From NCBI GenBank assembly GCA_050014395.1, contig JBEKDK010000045.1, forward strand, positions 1 to 23,378: a stretch of DNA of 23,378 bases, in the 5' to 3' direction. Under the pieces are notes generated by a model. That model had not been told where the DNA came from, ran no database searches, and saw nothing but the letters and a program-made list of their open reading frames with translations. Origin of the DNA: DASPOJ01 sp050014395. Its GTDB lineage: Bacteria > Acidobacteriota > Terriglobia > Acidiferrales > UBA7541. The position numbers were made by a program, and so were the translations under genes. The first letter of the stretch is position 1. Each line of letters opens with the position of its first letter. Below are positions 21,015 through 23,378 of this stretch, one piece after another.

Positions 21015-23378
21015 TTGAAAGTCGCCCCATCGATTACCCGGCGCTCGTTGCTCGGCGCAGCCGCAGGATTCCCGCAGCACTGTGCATGCGCAGCGCGGCC
21101 GTCTTGGCGGCGCTTGGGCGTGGCCGTGGCTTTACTCGCGGGCGTTCTTGCCTTTACCGTCTCCAACGCCCGTGGCCAGCAGCCTGCCAACCCTGACATT
21201 TCTCTCCCCACGATTACCAGCGCGCACGCGGTCCACAGCCTTCCCGTGGAGGAGGCAACGCGGAACTTTTCCGTGCATCTGCGCGCCATAGTGACCTACT
21301 ACGATCCATACATCGATCCGCGACACGGTGCGCTTTTTGTCTGTGATTCCAGCGGATGCATTTTTGTCTCGATTCCATCAAGACCCATACTTCCGATACA
21401 CGCTGGAACTCTGATTGACATCGAAGGCGTAAGCGGCGCGGGAGACTACGCGCCGGTGATCGTGCAGGCCAAGATACGCGCGATCGGCGAATCGCATGTT
21501 CCGGCGACGGCGCCACGAGTCAACCTCTCAGAAATGATGACGGGGGCCGAAGATGGTCAGTGGATCGAAATCACGGGTATCGTTCGATCCGTGGTGGATT
21601 CCGCCGCGGATGTGACGCTGAATGTTGCCGCGAGCGACGGAATCATCAGCGCCACGACGCTGAAAGATCCGAACGTGGACTATAGCCGGTTGGTTGACGC
21701 CACGGTGCAGATTCATGCCAACATTGCTCCGTTGTTTAGCAAGAATCGCCAGATCGCCGGCGTCCGGTTGTTTTTCCCCGGGATTAGCGTGGTGAAGATT
21801 GAGGAGCCCCCGCCACCGGACGCTTTTGCTTTGCCATTGCACCCCATAAGTCACTTGCTGCGATTTGAGCCAGACGCCGCTTTCCTGCATCTGGTTCACG
21901 TGCGCGGGCGCGTGACGCTGGACTGGCCGGGCCGCTTGCTGTGCATTCAAGACGACACAGGCGGACTGTGCGCCTCGATCACGCAGAGCAACTCGGCGGC
22001 GCTGGGCAATTGGGCGGACGTGGTCGGATTTCCCGTTGCCAGCGGATTCGCTCCCGCGCTCGAGGACGCCGCCTTTCGGGCCGGTGATGCAGGCGAACCG
22101 GTTGCGAGCGAACCAATCACAGCCACGCAGGGGATGACCAGGGACTACGACGCGAGACTGGTTCAAATCGACGGGCGATTGGTTGACCTGGATTCGACCG
22201 AGAAAACTCCCACGCTGATGTTGTCATCCGATGGGATCCTATTCTCCGCCGCATTAGTGGGCAGCCCGAGAGAGAAACTCGCGTGGAAGCCAGGCAGCGA
22301 TCTCCATTTGACCGGAGTGTTTTCCGTGCAGGTGGACGCGAGCCGAATTACGCCCGGCGACTGGCGCCCGCAGGTGGTGGGATTCCGAATATTGCTGCGG
22401 TCGCCGCAGGATGTTGTCGTGATCAGAAGCCCGTCTTGGTGGACTCCGCTCCATGCGATCTCCTTGGTCGGCGCGGTGACGCTGGCAGTGTTTGTGGTGA
22501 TGGCGTGGGTGGTGGTGCTCAGAAGGCGCGTGCGGCAGCAGACACGGACCATTCGGCAGCAACTGCGGCAGCGCCAGGCCTCGCAAGAGGAGTTGAGCGA
22601 GACGAATCAGGCCCTGAAAGCGCTGGTGGACGCTTCTCCGGCGGCTATCGTGTGCGTCGATCGCGACGGCAAAACGACCGTGTGGAATCCAGCCGCGGAA
22701 CGCATGTCCGGGTGGACCGAAAAAGAAGCCCTCGGGCGGCCATTTCCGATGATCGCCGACGAAGGGCGCGAGATTTACAACGCTCTTCTGAGCGCAGCCC
22801 TGCGAGGGGAGAACCTATGGAACCACGAGGGAGTGGCCCTCAAGAAGGACGGCTCGGCGTCACGTGACGTCATTGTCTCGACGGCGCCCTTGCGAGACGC
22901 TGCCGGAGAAGTCTGCGGGGCAATGCATATCCTGCTTGATATCACCGAAAGAAAGGCGGCCGAAGCCCAACTCCGTCTGCAAGCGGCCGCCCTGGAATCG
23001 ACGGCGAATTCAGTCGTTATCTCCGATAAGTCAGAACGCGTTCTGTGGGCGAATCCGGCATTTACGACGCTGACCGGGTATTCCGTTGAGGAAGCGATTG
23101 GGCAGACTCTATACATGCTGGATTCGGGCAAGCAGCCGAGGTCCTTCTTCGAGAAGATGCGGAAGACAATCTCGGATGGTCAAGTGTGGCACGGAGAAAT
23201 CATCAATCGGCGCAAAGACGGCACGCTGTATAGCGAAGAGCAAAGCGTCACGCCCGTGCGCAATGAGTCGGGCGAGATCATTCACTTCGTCACGATCCAA
23301 CAGGATGTGACCGACCGTAAATCGCTGGAGGAACAACTGCAGAAAGCGTCGAAGATGGAATCGGTGGGCAGGCTCGCG
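21015..23378 (+). CDS. Membrane sensor histidine kinase with periplasmic OB-like modules and two PAS domains (3' end beyond window)
   Basis: One frame stays open from TAG 21000 to the right edge, at least 788 codons. No ATG lies near its front, so TTG 21015 is the tentative start; GTG 21114, just before the hydrophobic core, is the main alternative. Signal/anchor about residues 32-55, then a periplasmic region (60-470) of repeated beta modules of OB-like pattern (HLRAIVTYYDPYIDP, WIEITGIVRSVV, HVRGRVTLDWPGRLLCIQDD, VQIDGRLVDLD), a membrane helix about 478-505, a basic linker coil, PAS1 (about 533-650), PAS2 (about 655-772) and the start of HisKA, KMESVGRLA, ending just before the expected phospho-acceptor His. 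The kinase domain and any receiver lie outside. Likely senses an extracytoplasmic signal. Confidence 0.88.
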   Translation, partial: MKVAPSITRRSLLGAAAGFPQHCACAARPSWRRLGVAVALLAGVLAFTVSNARGQQPANPDISLPTITSAHAVHSLPVEEATRNFSVHLRAIVTYYDPYIDPRHGALFVCDSSGCIFVSIPSRPILPIHAGTLIDIEGVSGAGDYAPVIVQAKIRAIGESHVPATAPRVNLSEMMTGAEDGQWIEITGIVRSVVDSAADVTLNVAASDGIISATTLKDPNVDYSRLVDATVQIHANIAPLFSKNRQIAGVRLFFPGISVVKIEEPPPPDAFALPLHPISHLLRFEPDAAFLHLVHVRGRVTLDWPGRLLCIQDDTGGLCASITQSNSAALGNWADVVGFPVASGFAPALEDAAFRAGDAGEPVASEPITATQGMTRDYDARLVQIDGRLVDLDSTEKTPTLMLSSDGILFSAALVGSPREKLAWKPGSDLHLTGVFSVQVDASRITPGDWRPQVVGFRILLRSPQDVVVIRSPSWWTPLHAISLVGAVTLAVFVVMAWVVVLRRRVRQQTRTIRQQLRQRQASQEELSETNQALKALVDASPAAIVCVDRDGKTTVWNPAAERMSGWTEKEALGRPFPMIADEGREIYNALLSAALRGENLWNHEGVALKKDGSASRDVIVSTAPLRDAAGEVCGAMHILLDITERKAAEAQLRLQAAALESTANSVVISDKSERVLWANPAFTTLTGYSVEEAIGQTLYMLDSGKQPRSFFEKMRKTISDGQVWHGEIINRRKDGTLYSEEQSVTPVRNESGEIIHFVTIQQDVTDRKSLEEQLQKASKMESVGRLA

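Overview
The window reads as a chromosomal segment of a GC-rich member of the Acidobacteriota; this is inference. Supporting features are a secreted von Willebrand factor A protein of the acidobacterial type, an Oar-like TonB-dependent receptor with an N-terminal carboxypeptidase-regulatory-like domain and a long Gly-rich tract, an NtrY/NtrC-type pair, an N-terminal IS110 transposase fragment, and many GC-rich intergenic palindromes of the GTAGCG-plus-hairpin kind. No rRNA, tRNA or CRISPR array was seen.

Layout, left to right. 1-1400 (minus): start of an IS110 transposase cut by the window edge, then a site-2-protease-type M50 membrane metalloprotease with two CBS domains. 1401-3251: repeat hairpins, two very small membrane proteins (57 and 53 aa) with strong ribosome binding sites, and a secreted XAC2610-like protein broken by a one-base shift in a run of six G. 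3434-9321 (plus): a tight four-gene operon in which every junction overlaps: an unknown exported protein, a family 5 solute-binding protein, an NtrY-like sensor kinase and a sigma-54 response regulator, with no transporter permease. 9322-10228: a gene-free, repeat-filled stretch holding a 256-bp element with 14-bp terminal inverted repeats. 10229-10987 (minus): an unknown exported protein.

11445-17611 (minus): a two-gene unit, TonB receptor then VWA protein, coupled through a TGATG overlap and preceded by a strongly folded leader RNA. 17757-18170 (minus): a PhnB-like VOC protein. 18300-18500: a dense palindrome cluster. 18643-19423 (plus): an SRPBCC/AHSA1 protein and its ArsR-type repressor behind a promoter with two dyads. 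19534-20520: two convergent small secreted proteins. 20684-20819: a near-identical 3' fragment of arsR. 21015-23378 (plus): a large sensor histidine kinase with no usable ATG start that runs off the right edge; it has a periplasmic region of repeated OB-like modules, a membrane segment and two PAS domains, and is cut just before the phospho-accepting histidine.

The most unusual items are the permease-less solute-binding-protein signalling operon, the 256-bp terminal-inverted-repeat element, the nested-stem leader of the TonB receptor, the double-dyad ArsR promoter with a displaced arsR fragment, and the two small membrane proteins.
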